Program-made: the position numbers and the translations under genes
Assembly (NCBI RefSeq): GCF_000012325.1
Contig: NC_003910.7
Coordinates: forward strand, 3,348,001-3,412,000
Length of the DNA: 64,000 nucleotides
Direction of reading: 5' to 3'
Source: Colwellia psychrerythraea 34H
GTDB taxonomy: Bacteria; Pseudomonadota; Gammaproteobacteria; Enterobacterales; Alteromonadaceae
Notes under the pieces: generated by a model
What the model was told of the DNA's origin: nothing
Database searches by the model: none
What the model saw: the letters and a program-made list of their open reading frames with translations, nothing else
In this document: positions 27,927 to 35,944 of the stretch, piece by piece
Numbering within the stretch: position 1 is the stretch's first letter
Layout: each line of letters begins with the position of its first letter

Positions 27927-29399
27927 TTATTCTGCTGGCGATGTTTGCCATTGCTGGATTTTTCGATAGAGTGTTGATGGACTTACGCCCAATTCACTCG
28001 CAGCTTTTACAATATTGTCTTGGCACGAGTCTATGGCCTTTTCAATGGCTTGTTTTTCAACTTCAGCCAAGGTAATAATTGATGAGGTCGAATGATTCCC
28101 CTGATGAACACTCGTATTTTGATTTTGCTGATTTATTGAAGGGATGTCGCTTTGTTTATTAGTATTAGACGTTGGCTCTGCTTGTTTGTTTTGTCTACCC
28201 AGTTGTTGAGCAATAATCTTTTCAGAAATTAGTGGTCCTTCAGACATAACGGTTGAACTATGAATAATATTTTGTAACTGGCGAACATTACCCGGCCATG
28301 AATAAGACTTTATTAATGCCTCTGCACCAGAAGAGAATCCAGCAAATACCTTACCCTCAATGTCACTAAAGTGTCTTAAAAAATGTTCAGCTAATTTAAG
28401 AATATCATTATCTCGTTCATTTAACGCCGGCAAATCTATTGAAATAACATTTAACCGATAAAAGAGATCTTCACGTAATTTATGTTCGGCAATGGCAATT
28501 TGTGGCTCTCTATTGGTCGCACTAATAAAACGAATATCTACTTTCTCTTCTTTTCCACTACCAACTTTTTGAAAACAACCGGTTTGAATAAACCGTAATA
28601 GTTTTGCTTGTAAACTAATATCCATTTCACCTATTTCATCAAGAAAAAGACTACCACCATTTGCCAGAGAGGCCGCTCCATCTCGGTTAGAAACAGCCCC
28701 TGAGAATGCGCCTTTAATATGACCAAAAATTTCCGACTCCATTAATTCTGACGGAATAGCCGCACAATTAAGCGCAATAAAGGGCCCATTTTTCTTTTTG
28801 CTTAAGTGATGAATAGCTTGTGCCGCAACTTCTTTACCTGCACCACTTGGTCCTGTAATAAAGACAGAAGCGTTACTAGGTGCGCTTTGTTCGATACATG
28901 AATATACAAATTGCATAGCCACTGAATCACCGATGAAACCTTCAAAACTAGATTTATGATATTTTTGGTATTGATCAATTGTTCTTCGCATTAACGTTCG
29001 TTCGGCCAAAACCTGTTGTAATTGCAAGGCTTGTTGTAACTTAATTATAAGATCGAAGTTATCCCAAGGCTTTTGAAGAAAGCCCCAGATATGGCCATTG
29101 TTAATCAAATTGACGATCATTTCCATATCACCATGGCCTGTCAGTACCATACGAACTGTTTCTGGTGAAATTTTAGCAACCTGTTCCAGTAATTGATTAC
29201 CATCCATATTTGGCATATTAAAATCAGACACGATGACATCTACAGGACACTCATTAATAAGATCAAGTGCGTCTTGTCCACTAGAAGCAGTTAAAATAAC
29301 GGCATCCAATTTTTTTGTTATACGTTCGAGAGAACGCAGAATTTCTGGTTCATCATCTACAAATAAAATTCTAGATTTATTTAAGTTCTGCATTTCCAA
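27927..29399 (-). CDS. sigma-54-dependent response regulator (REC-AAA-Fis HTH)
   Basis: 490 residues. REC domain with phospho-acceptor D59 (VIVSDFNMPNMDG) and Lys in GFLQKPWDN; AAA+ domain from about 153 with Walker A GPSGAGKE (184-191), sigma-54 contact loop GAFSGA (230-235, usually GAFTGA) and Walker B LFLDEIGEM; a Gln/Asn/Ser-rich linker (about 403-440); and a Fis-type HTH at the end (AIEKAIDSCQDNIVKAASELGVSPSTLYRKIQQW). It should bind enhancers and open sigma-54 promoters when phosphorylated. It lies between the two arms of the exopolysaccharide locus, whose plus-strand units carry sigma-54 promoters. No partner kinase is adjacent. Confidence 0.94.
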   Translation of the reverse strand: MEMQNLNKSRILFVDDEPEILRSLERITKKLDAVILTASSGQDALDLINECPVDVIVSDFNMPNMDGNQLLEQVAKISPETVRMVLTGHGDMEMIVNLINNGHIWGFLQKPWDNFDLIIKLQQALQLQQVLAERTLMRRTIDQYQKYHKSSFEGFIGDSVAMQFVYSCIEQSAPSNASVFITGPSGAGKEVAAQAIHHLSKKKNGPFIALNCAAIPSELMESEIFGHIKGAFSGAVSNRDGAASLANGGSLFLDEIGEMDISLQAKLLRFIQTGCFQKVGSGKEEKVDIRFISATNREPQIAIAEHKLREDLFYRLNVISIDLPALNERDNDILKLAEHFLRHFSDIEGKVFAGFSSGAEALIKSYSWPGNVRQLQNIIHSSTVMSEGPLISEKIIAQQLGRQNKQAEPTSNTNKQSDIPSINQQNQNTSVHQGNHSTSSIITLAEVEKQAIEKAIDSCQDNIVKAASELGVSPSTLYRKIQQWQTSPAE

Positions 29400-29620
29400 T
29401 CCTTAAAATTGCGAGTATTGATCATCTAAATTGTATTTAGTAAACACTCAACAGCCTGTTGAATAACTGCGGTCAAATGGATAACTTTCACTTCATAAAT
29501 CACAAATAAAACACAAATAAAACAATAAATATCAACAAGTTTATTAAATAGTTGTTGTAATTACAATCGGGCTTTATTTGTTTCTACAGATAAATAATAG
29601 TTGATATTTATCATTAATAA

Positions 29621-29659
29621 ATTATTGATAAATAAATATAACCGTTAATTATCAATAAT
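29621..29659. promoter_or_regulatory. Diverged enhancer-like inverted repeat upstream of unit 1
   Basis: ATTATTGATAA-N17-TTATCAATAAT, arms perfect over 11 bp. It resembles the TATTGCAAAAT half-sites of the other units, with two or three mismatches, and ends about 68 bp before the -24 element, close to the spacing seen in them. Confidence 0.45.
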
Positions 29660-29726
29660 AGCAAAACATATTGAAATTCAATCGTATAGCTAAAAGCTAT
29701 GCAGAATAATTACTTTAATGAAATAG

Positions 29727-29743
29727 ATGGAGCAAATATTGCT
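29727..29743 (+). promoter_or_regulatory. sigma-54 promoter, unit 1
   Basis: ATGGAGCAAATATTGCT: GG and GC separated by 10 nt, with the -12 element TTGCT matching consensus. Transcription would start near 29754, about 40 nt before the chosen ATG at 29795. Confidence 0.7.
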
Positions 29744-29794
29744 TATTAATTGTTAATAAGAGAAAAATAATTGATTAATTGCAAGGGTGAATAT

Positions 29795-30526
29795 ATGCAA
29801 CATAAAACATTAATACTGAGTATTGCTTTAAACGGTTATCAATGGATGTACCAACGGGAGCTTAAATCTCATCGACGCTATGCACAAAAATACGGTTATG
29901 TTCACCAAGCCGTAACACGTCCTTTTGTTTCTGCTCTAGGGGTAGAGTGTTGCTGGCTTAAATTAACATTAATGCGAGCGGCTTTATTGTCCGGCTATGA
30001 AAATGTATTGTTTTTGGATGCCGATACCATGGTTAATGAAAACTGTCCTGATTTAACCGATGTATTTCAAACAGGTAAATACCTGTATATGGCAAAAGGA
30101 TATTCGAATAGATTCAATTCAGGAGTGCTTTTAGCGAGAAACAATGTAAAAACCATAGAATGGCTCACGCAGGTTATTGATGCTCAGTTTGATAAAGTAC
30201 AAAGTGAAAACGATGTCGGTTGGGGGGAGAATGGCCATGTTATTGAATTCAGTAAAGAAGTCCCTTTTATAGTAGAGCTTGAACAAAAGTGGAACAACAC
30301 ATTCGATTATCAGTTAACCGATTATATACGTCACCGCAATTGTGGGCCCATGAGAACGGGCTTTCTTAATAATTTCTTTCATAAAGTTGTTTTTTTTCTA
30401 TCTGCACGCTTATCAGCTTTCGGTAATAAAAACAGAGGGATTTTGAGTAAGGAACTTGATGAAGATATTCTGTCACGGGAAACAAATGTAATATTATCTA
30501 TCTACCCAAAACTCGCCTGCCTCTAA
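29795..30526 (+). CDS. Glycosyltransferase with DxD motif (galactosyl/mannosyl transferase-like)
   Basis: 243 residues. GT-A type: LKLTLMRAALLSGYENVLFLDADTMVN, with the metal-binding DADT, and a later YSNRFNSGVLLARNN typical of the GT8/GT34-like group. The product should transfer a sugar during assembly of the locus polysaccharide. The ATG at 29795 is preferred over an in-frame TTG at 29771 because AAGGGTG lies 7 nt before it. It is the first gene of the plus-strand arm, behind its own sigma-54 promoter and separate from the next unit. Confidence 0.8.
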   Translation: MQHKTLILSIALNGYQWMYQRELKSHRRYAQKYGYVHQAVTRPFVSALGVECCWLKLTLMRAALLSGYENVLFLDADTMVNENCPDLTDVFQTGKYLYMAKGYSNRFNSGVLLARNNVKTIEWLTQVIDAQFDKVQSENDVGWGENGHVIEFSKEVPFIVELEQKWNNTFDYQLTDYIRHRNCGPMRTGFLNNFFHKVVFFLSARLSAFGNKNRGILSKELDEDILSRETNVILSIYPKLACL

Positions 30527-30534
30527 AAATTATA

Positions 30535-30579
30535 AATATATTGCAAAATGATAATCTAATTTCTATTTTGCAATATATT
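30535..30579. promoter_or_regulatory. Candidate enhancer (UAS) of unit 2
   Basis: Perfect 15-bp arms AATATATTGCAAAAT and complement around a 15-nt spacer that begins GATAAT. The core half-sites TTGCAAAAT and ATTTTGCAA recur upstream of the other units. It ends about 80 bp before the -24 element. No T-run follows, so a terminator role for the gene upstream is less likely. Confidence 0.72.
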
Positions 30580-30657
30580 ATCCCCCTCCCTTCCAACAAA
30601 AAAGGCAACAAAACAAAAAACTTCATTATTTACAGTAAGATAAATTAATCTCACAGA

Positions 30658-30674
30658 TTGGCATAGCTTAAGCA
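30658..30674 (+). promoter_or_regulatory. sigma-54 promoter, unit 2
   Basis: TTGGCATAGCTTAAGCA: perfect TTGGCA at -24 and GC 10 nt after GG. The start would be near 30685, which excludes the ATG at 30694 as a practical start and favours 30712. Confidence 0.78.
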
Positions 30675-30711
30675 ATGTATCAGTTAACCCCCAATGATTA
30701 GGTTAACTGAA

Positions 30712-32001
30712 ATGATAAATACTAAATTCTCACTTCGAACAATGACTCAATCTCTTAAGCATTACGATTCCATTAATCATCAATATCGCGGTACTTTTAT
30801 GGATCGCCCTATTGCACTGATGCTTATTTTAATCCTTCTGCCTTGTTTTCTGATCAATATAACATTGGCTCTGTGCACTAAAAGAAGCTTGTTTTCAATG
30901 CAACATAGAACAGATGCTCTAAGCAGACCGGTTATATTGCATAACTTTAGTTGTGGTATTTGGGTCAAAACCGCCGTTTTGTTTGATATTTACTCAGGAA
31001 GAATTTCTTTTTGTGGTATCCCTCTAAATCACAGATTGCCACCCGATCTACAGTTTTGCGTGATTAACCAAATTAAATGTAGAGCAGGCCTTTTTAGTTT
31101 GTATGATTTACACCTCAGAACGGGTTTAGCAATCATGAGCAAAGAGCAACTACTTGAACAGCAGCTTAATGGCAATGCAGCTGATTATTTAGCGCTTATT
31201 ATTAAAAGTTTTATGTCTGTTATTTTTTATGGTCAAGCAATAAAGAAGTTTAAAAAAGCTAAGTACTTATCTTTATTTGGCTTAAACGTTAAAAACACAT
31301 CTATGGCAGAAGCTGTTGACTGGATAACACAAACACCAGCAGATAAAACTCAAATAGGTTTTTTCGTCAATGTACATTCAATTAACTTATCGATAAGCGA
31401 TCCTACTTTTTTTAAACAACTATCAAATGCAAATGCTTTATTTGCAGATGGCTCAGGTATGAGATTAGCTGCGAAAAAGGCGGGTTTTCTTCTTAATGGT
31501 AATAATAATGGCACAGACATGTTACCTCACCTTTGTGAAAGCTGTGTTGAAAGTAATCAATCTTTATATTTTTTTGGGGCTAAACCCGGAATTGCTGAGC
31601 AAGCCGCAAATGCATTATGCAAGCAGTACCCTGGTCTTAATATTGCAGGTACCAAGCATGGTTATAACGAAGATAACAATGCTGAACAAATTATCGAATC
31701 AATAAACAATAGTGGTTGCGACATATTATTAGTGGCTATGGGCTCACCAGTACAGGAGCAATGGTTACTCGAACACAGAGACAAATTACACTGTAAAACC
31801 GCATTAGCTGTAGGTGGATTATTTGATTTTTATTCTGGCAATATTTCACGTTCACCAATGTGGTTAAGAGAAATAGGTATGGAATGGGTTTGGCGTTTAT
31901 TACAAGAACCTCGCAATAAATTTAATCGATATGTTATTGGTAATCCACTTTTTTTATATAGAACCTTCATTCTTGGTTTAGTAAATACAGGAGAAAAATA
32001 A
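30712..32001 (+). CDS. WecG/TagA/CpsF glycosyltransferase with decayed sugar-transferase N-terminus
   Basis: 429 residues. The C-terminal part (about 240 residues) is a complete WecG/TagA domain that adds a sugar to a polyprenyl-linked intermediate: GFFVNVHSINLS, ANALFADGSGMRLAAKK, LYFFGAKPGIAEQAA, DILLVAMGSPVQEQWL, AVGGLFDFYSGNISRSPMWLREIGMEWVWRLLQEP. The N-terminal 190 residues look like a decayed priming sugar transferase: a membrane segment (DRPIALMLILILLPCFLINITLAL) and an IKCRAGLFSLYDL...LALIIKSFMSVIFYG tail in place of the usual PGLTGLWQVSGR end, with the catalytic core missing. The start at 30712 follows from the promoter position. The stop overlaps the next start (TAATG). Confidence 0.85.
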   Translation: MINTKFSLRTMTQSLKHYDSINHQYRGTFMDRPIALMLILILLPCFLINITLALCTKRSLFSMQHRTDALSRPVILHNFSCGIWVKTAVLFDIYSGRISFCGIPLNHRLPPDLQFCVINQIKCRAGLFSLYDLHLRTGLAIMSKEQLLEQQLNGNAADYLALIIKSFMSVIFYGQAIKKFKKAKYLSLFGLNVKNTSMAEAVDWITQTPADKTQIGFFVNVHSINLSISDPTFFKQLSNANALFADGSGMRLAAKKAGFLLNGNNNGTDMLPHLCESCVESNQSLYFFGAKPGIAEQAANALCKQYPGLNIAGTKHGYNEDNNAEQIIESINNSGCDILLVAMGSPVQEQWLLEHRDKLHCKTALAVGGLFDFYSGNISRSPMWLREIGMEWVWRLLQEPRNKFNRYVIGNPLFLYRTFILGLVNTGEK

Positions 32002-32681
32002 TGGCTATTCAAATTTTACAACACGTTAAAAATAACGCTGTATTTACTGGTACTCATAAAACCATTGATAAAAATTATAAACATAAAGGGATCCCAGTTA
32101 TCTTGCAACAAACGGTTGCATTGATTACGTTACTATTGATAAGCCCATTACTTTTATTAGCGCTCATTTTGATCAAAGTTGAAAGTTCAGGTAGTGCTTT
32201 ATTCTCTCAAACAAGAGTGGGTGAAAATGGTCGGCATTTCAAAATGTATAAATTCCGTTCTATGTATTTAAAAACAGATCCTAATTATAAAGAGCCGGAT
32301 CCAACACAAAGCTCTCGTGAAGGGGTGTGTAAAAAGTATATTAATGACCCTAGAATTACCAAGATTGGCCAATTTATCAGAAAATATTCGATAGATGAGA
32401 TCCCACAGTTATTTAATATTGTTAGAGGGGATATGTGTTTGGTTGGACCTAGACCTGCATTATCTATTGAAACTTATGAGTATGATAATAACGATCAAAC
32501 AAGATTGTTTACCAAACCTGGTCTAACGGGGTTATGGCAAGTATCTGGCCGCGCAGATACTAATTTTGAAGAGCAGTTACAGTTAGACAAAACGTATATT
32601 AAACAGCAGAGTTTTTTAATGGATTGTAAAATAATAGCGCTCACCATTCCTGCAGTATTAAGTGCAAAAGGTGCTTATTAA
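32001..32681 (+). CDS. Priming sugar transferase (undecaprenyl-phosphate glycosyl-1-phosphate transferase)
   Basis: 226 residues, PF02397 type: starts lipid-linked repeat synthesis by moving a sugar phosphate onto undecaprenyl phosphate. One membrane entry helix (VALITLLLISPLLLLALILIKVES) is followed by the catalytic block SALFSQTRVGENGRHFKMYKFRSMYLKTD, IRKYSIDEIPQLFNIVRGDMCLVGPRPAL and KPGLTGLWQVSGRADTNFEEQLQLD. It is a short form without the N-terminal four-helix region of WcaJ/WbaP. The start overlaps the stop of the WecG-family gene, so both are coupled. This is the intact copy of the domain that is decayed in the gene upstream. Confidence 0.92.
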   Translation: MAIQILQHVKNNAVFTGTHKTIDKNYKHKGIPVILQQTVALITLLLISPLLLLALILIKVESSGSALFSQTRVGENGRHFKMYKFRSMYLKTDPNYKEPDPTQSSREGVCKKYINDPRITKIGQFIRKYSIDEIPQLFNIVRGDMCLVGPRPALSIETYEYDNNDQTRLFTKPGLTGLWQVSGRADTNFEEQLQLDKTYIKQQSFLMDCKIIALTIPAVLSAKGAY

Positions 32682-32804
32682 TATTAACAACCTCTCGCGT
32701 ATAGACATCATTAGACTTTACGTATTAACAGTTAAAGTGAATTGATAACACTCATTATCAATTCACTTTTTAGTTTGTATTCCTAGTTCTTTTTGGTTAT
32801 TTCC

Positions 32805-32852
32805 TTGCAAATAGCATTTTGCAAAAGTGAGAATAGCTATTGCACATTGCAA
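32805..32852. promoter_or_regulatory. Candidate enhancer (UAS) of unit 3
   Basis: TTGCAA at 32805, then TTGCAAAAG (32819-32827)-N16-ACATTGCAA (32844-32852), an imperfect version of the TTGCAAAAT-N15-ATTTTGCAA site of units 2 and 4. The right half-site ends 75 bp before the -24 element. An extra TTGCAAA-type inverted repeat overlaps the left side. Confidence 0.55.
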
Positions 32853-32926
32853 AACCACCCCATACCTCACTCAGATAAAAAAACAATAATCCCTTTAAAT
32901 ACAACAGTTAAACCTCAAATAGACAC

Positions 32927-32943
32927 TTGGTACGTTAAGTGCA
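32927..32943 (+). promoter_or_regulatory. sigma-54 promoter, unit 3
   Basis: TTGGTACGTTAAGTGCA: GG-N10-GC with one mismatch to consensus in the -24 element. The start would be near 32953, giving a leader of about 30 nt to the export gene. Confidence 0.72.
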
Positions 32944-32982
32944 ATTACTATTTATATCGCTAACATCGTCATGGAGAATATT

Positions 32983-34260
32983 ATGCTGTATCACGCATTT
33001 AACAATTATAAAATGATACCAGTACTTGTTGCCTTAATAGCGGCAATAGTTACACAAGGTTGTGCTAGGCATTCTTCTGAAAATATGGATAAATCTGAAC
33101 TTCGATTTTATGGTAATCCTACTGACAATGGCGATGATTTTATACATGAAGAAGCCCCCAATAGTGTCTTTGCCGATGGCTTAAGTTGTAGTCAGTTTCA
33201 AAACATGGGAGCGGCATTAAATTATAGAACTGATAAACCATTAAATTTAAGCTCATCAAACATGAAAGCTACTGCCAAGAACGATCCCATTCTGGCACAA
33301 GGTTTACTGTTGAGTCCTGGTGATTTAGTCGAAGTGATTATAGAAGATGGTGAAGGCTTTAATGGTCGTTACATTGTTGATAATGCAGGTTATGTCAAAT
33401 TACCAATTATTGGTGTTGTTGAGGCAGGCGGAGCGACAACCAATAAATTGGAAACAAAAATTGAGCTTGCCCTTATTAGAGCAGAAATATTTCAGCCTGA
33501 TAGTGCAAGCGTAACGATATATGTTTTAAATTGGTCATCAATTGAAGTTGCCGTTGCTGGTGCCGTTTTCCAACCCGGTACAGTATTAATCAATAAAAAG
33601 CCCATCGGCATTCAAAATGCAGAACATTTAGAGGCCTATGGTGATTATTCAACCACGCGTTTGTTATCTGAAGCCATAAGAGCAGCATCAGGTATTAGAC
33701 CCGATGCCAAATTGGACCAAATCATTTTGATCCGTAAAGGCTGGCAGGTACAAATAGATATGACTGGAATGTTAAGTGGGAACCTGGTCAATGATTATCC
33801 TTTAGTCGCCGGTGACCGAGTCATAGTACCTAGTACAGGTTGTTTTCAAGCTCATTTAGTTAGACCAAGCCAAATTACCCCTAAAGGTTTTCGCGTGTTT
33901 ATGTCTAACCTAATTGATTCTGCAGGTGATAATTCTAGTGCCGGCATTGGCCGATTTTCAACAAGCCTGCCTTATGGCACACGCTTACTTCAGGCAGCTG
34001 TTTCAGCTAACTGTGTTGGTGGTAAAGAATGGACTAATGCACCACGCAGAGTTGTGCTTTCAAGTAAAAATCCGATAACGGGTGAAACTCAAGTCATTGA
34101 ACGTTCAGTTGAACAGTTGATGACTATGCCGAATAAAGCGCGAATTAACCCTTATCTGATGCCGAACGATGCGGTTGCTTGCTACGACTCAGATATTACT
34201 AATTATCGAGATATCGCCAAAACCCTTACTGATCTTATTATTCCATTCAAATTATTATAG
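32983..34260 (+). CDS. Polysaccharide export outer membrane lipoprotein (Wza-like)
   Basis: 425 residues. Lipoprotein with lipobox VTQGC, forming the predicted outer-membrane export channel. The Poly_export domain is visible (LLLSPGDLVEVIIEDGEGFNGRYIVDNAGYVKLPIIGVVEAGG), followed by an SLBB-like segment (VAVAGAVFQPGTVLI...AIRAASGIRPDAKLDQIILIRKG) and a further repeat region. It is longer than E. coli Wza (about 380). The ATG at 32983 is chosen over 32971 because GGAG lies 6 nt upstream of it. It is the first gene of a two-gene unit with the chain-length protein, 7 bp apart. Confidence 0.9.
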   Translation: MLYHAFNNYKMIPVLVALIAAIVTQGCARHSSENMDKSELRFYGNPTDNGDDFIHEEAPNSVFADGLSCSQFQNMGAALNYRTDKPLNLSSSNMKATAKNDPILAQGLLLSPGDLVEVIIEDGEGFNGRYIVDNAGYVKLPIIGVVEAGGATTNKLETKIELALIRAEIFQPDSASVTIYVLNWSSIEVAVAGAVFQPGTVLINKKPIGIQNAEHLEAYGDYSTTRLLSEAIRAASGIRPDAKLDQIILIRKGWQVQIDMTGMLSGNLVNDYPLVAGDRVIVPSTGCFQAHLVRPSQITPKGFRVFMSNLIDSAGDNSSAGIGRFSTSLPYGTRLLQAAVSANCVGGKEWTNAPRRVVLSSKNPITGETQVIERSVEQLMTMPNKARINPYLMPNDAVACYDSDITNYRDIAKTLTDLIIPFKLL

Positions 34261-34267
34261 GTGAGTT

Positions 34268-35680
34268 ATGAAGTATCCTATTGTTCCATTGACAAAATTT
34301 GGATTATTTAGAGCACAAACATATGCGGTATTGAAACGGCCCTATTTGGTAACAGCTTTAGTTTCTTATTTCATGGTTGCCCTGCTTGTAATAATTTATT
34401 TAAATAAAGCCCCTTCATTTACCAGTGATATGGAGATGGTATTACCAGGTACTGGTAGTAGTAACAGTGTATCGTTGGATAATGTTGGTCAAGTTGTCTC
34501 ACAAACTAATACACCCTTTTCTGGTGGTGGTTTTAACCCTCGTGTTAATTATAAAGAAATGTTATCAAGCAGAGGCGTAAGAGCTCGTGCGGCAAAAAAA
34601 CTGCACCTTTCGCTTGAGGATCTTGGTGAACCAAGAATTAAACTGACTGAACAAACGTCAATTATTTCACTTGAGATGAGTGCTAATGGTCAAGAATTAG
34701 CGCAAGCAAAGACGCTTGCCTTATATGAGTCTCTCCAAGATGAACTAAATAACTTAAGAGCCGATGAAGTATTACGTCGAGATCAAAGTATTGAACAAGT
34801 GCTTGACCGATACCGAGAACGAATGAACATAACACGTAATGCCATTGTTGATTTTCAACAGCGTTCAATTGTCGTTTCAACAGACCAAATGGACCAATTA
34901 GTGAGAACCCTTTCTGGGGTTAGAGAAAAACACCTCTATGTCAAAGCCGAAACAAAACAATTGCAAGAGTATATATATCAGTTAAGTGACGAGTTAGGCG
35001 TATCACCCAAGTTAGCTGGGCAAGCTTTCGCCCTGCAATCTGATGTTGAATTTCGTGCTTACATTACCGAGTTAAAGGAAAGCATAACCCAACTTACAGA
35101 GTACAGTTCAAGGTGGGGAGTGAATCATCCTAAAGTTAAAGCGCAACAAAAGAGATTAAACTTTACCCGTATCTCGATTAACGAGCGAAGTAGCCAAATG
35201 TACGGGGTAAATTCTAATGAAATATTTAATTCATTGAATTTAGATTTAAACCCGAAACGATCTGAGTTATTTGCTGATTTAATTGACGCTTATGCAAAGC
35301 AAAAGGGCCAAGAGTCGATGCTCGAAGATTTAGGCCGTTCAGCCCTGCACTTGGGGGACCAATTAAAAATTTATTCTCGAGAAATTGTGGAGTTAGAGCG
35401 CTTACAAAGAGAGTTCAACATGGCTGAAGCAATTTTCACCTCTGCAGCAGCACGACTTGAAGCGAGTAAGTCAGATGTTTTTGCCTCTTATCCCGTGCTG
35501 CAAATGTTAACAACCCCCTCATATCCAATGAAACAAAGCAGCCCTAAAAACATTATTGCTTTTATAGGTGCAATAACTGGATTTATATTTATCACCTTAG
35601 GATTAATTATTTTATCTCAACGTAATAAGTTAATTCAAATAATACTTAAAAAAGAGGAAACAACTTCAAGTAATAGTTAA
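34268..35680 (+). CDS. Chain-length determinant (Wzz/PCP) protein without kinase domain
   Basis: 470 residues, inner membrane. TM1 near residues 30-50 (ALVSYFMVALLVIIYL) and TM2 near 430-455 (IIAFIGAITGFIFITLGLIIL) enclose a periplasmic coiled-coil region rich in heptads (about 150-400). The Pro-rich stretch before TM2 (TTPSYPMKQSSPKNI) is typical of polysaccharide co-polymerases. No Walker motifs or Tyr-rich tail are present, so it is a kinase-free PCP; no Wzc kinase or Wzb phosphatase is encoded in the locus here. It should set chain length together with the Wza-like and Wzy-like proteins. Confidence 0.87.
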   Translation: MKYPIVPLTKFGLFRAQTYAVLKRPYLVTALVSYFMVALLVIIYLNKAPSFTSDMEMVLPGTGSSNSVSLDNVGQVVSQTNTPFSGGGFNPRVNYKEMLSSRGVRARAAKKLHLSLEDLGEPRIKLTEQTSIISLEMSANGQELAQAKTLALYESLQDELNNLRADEVLRRDQSIEQVLDRYRERMNITRNAIVDFQQRSIVVSTDQMDQLVRTLSGVREKHLYVKAETKQLQEYIYQLSDELGVSPKLAGQAFALQSDVEFRAYITELKESITQLTEYSSRWGVNHPKVKAQQKRLNFTRISINERSSQMYGVNSNEIFNSLNLDLNPKRSELFADLIDAYAKQKGQESMLEDLGRSALHLGDQLKIYSREIVELERLQREFNMAEAIFTSAAARLEASKSDVFASYPVLQMLTTPSYPMKQSSPKNIIAFIGAITGFIFITLGLIILSQRNKLIQIILKKEETTSSNS

Positions 35681-35707
35681 CTTTTTAACATCAACGACAA
35701 TAACTAA

Positions 35708-35748
35708 TGAATTGCAAAATGATAATAGCCTTTTTATTTTGCAATTCA
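35708..35748. promoter_or_regulatory. Candidate enhancer (UAS) of unit 4
   Basis: Perfect 13-bp arms TGAATTGCAAAAT and complement around a 15-nt spacer that begins GATAAT, the same spacer length and opening as the unit 2 site. It ends 74 bp before the -24 element. No T-run follows. Confidence 0.75.
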
Positions 35749-35821
35749 CAAGCACTTCCCTTCTTCATCATGAAACACCAATACCCCCTTATTATCAACA
35801 ACATAAAAAACTTAAATAAGT

Positions 35822-35838
35822 TTGGCACACCTTTAGCA
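35822..35838 (+). promoter_or_regulatory. sigma-54 promoter, unit 4
   Basis: TTGGCACACCTTTAGCA: perfect TTGGCAC at -24 and GC at -12. This is the best match of the four; the start would be near 35849, with a leader of about 95 nt. Confidence 0.85.
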
Positions 35839-35944
35839 ATACCAAGAGTAACAACACGGTTTTAGGCAATAAACAAAGTAAGCTGCAATAGCATAATACT
35901 TTTAAAACAGCCTTTGTATTACTCACCATTGGACTAATGCTCTT

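Larger units (their letters stand above)
29400..29794. other. Divergent control region of the exopolysaccharide locus
   Basis: About 395 bp between the sigma-54 regulator and the first plus-strand glycosyltransferase, AT-rich and rich in inverted repeats. It holds the candidate enhancer at 29621-29659 and the sigma-54 promoter at 29727-29743. No clear sigma-70 promoter for the regulator gene is visible. Confidence 0.6.

Noticed and set aside
29771..29794. TTG start for the first plus-strand glycosyltransferase
   Set aside because: The in-frame ATG at 29795 has AAGGGTG at the right distance; the TTG has no ribosome site.
30535..30579. Inverted repeat after the first glycosyltransferase gene as a simple terminator
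   Set aside because: No T-run follows, and the same half-sites with the same 15-nt spacer recur at 35708-35748, each about 75-85 bp before a sigma-54 promoter; an activator site explains this better, though a dual role is possible.
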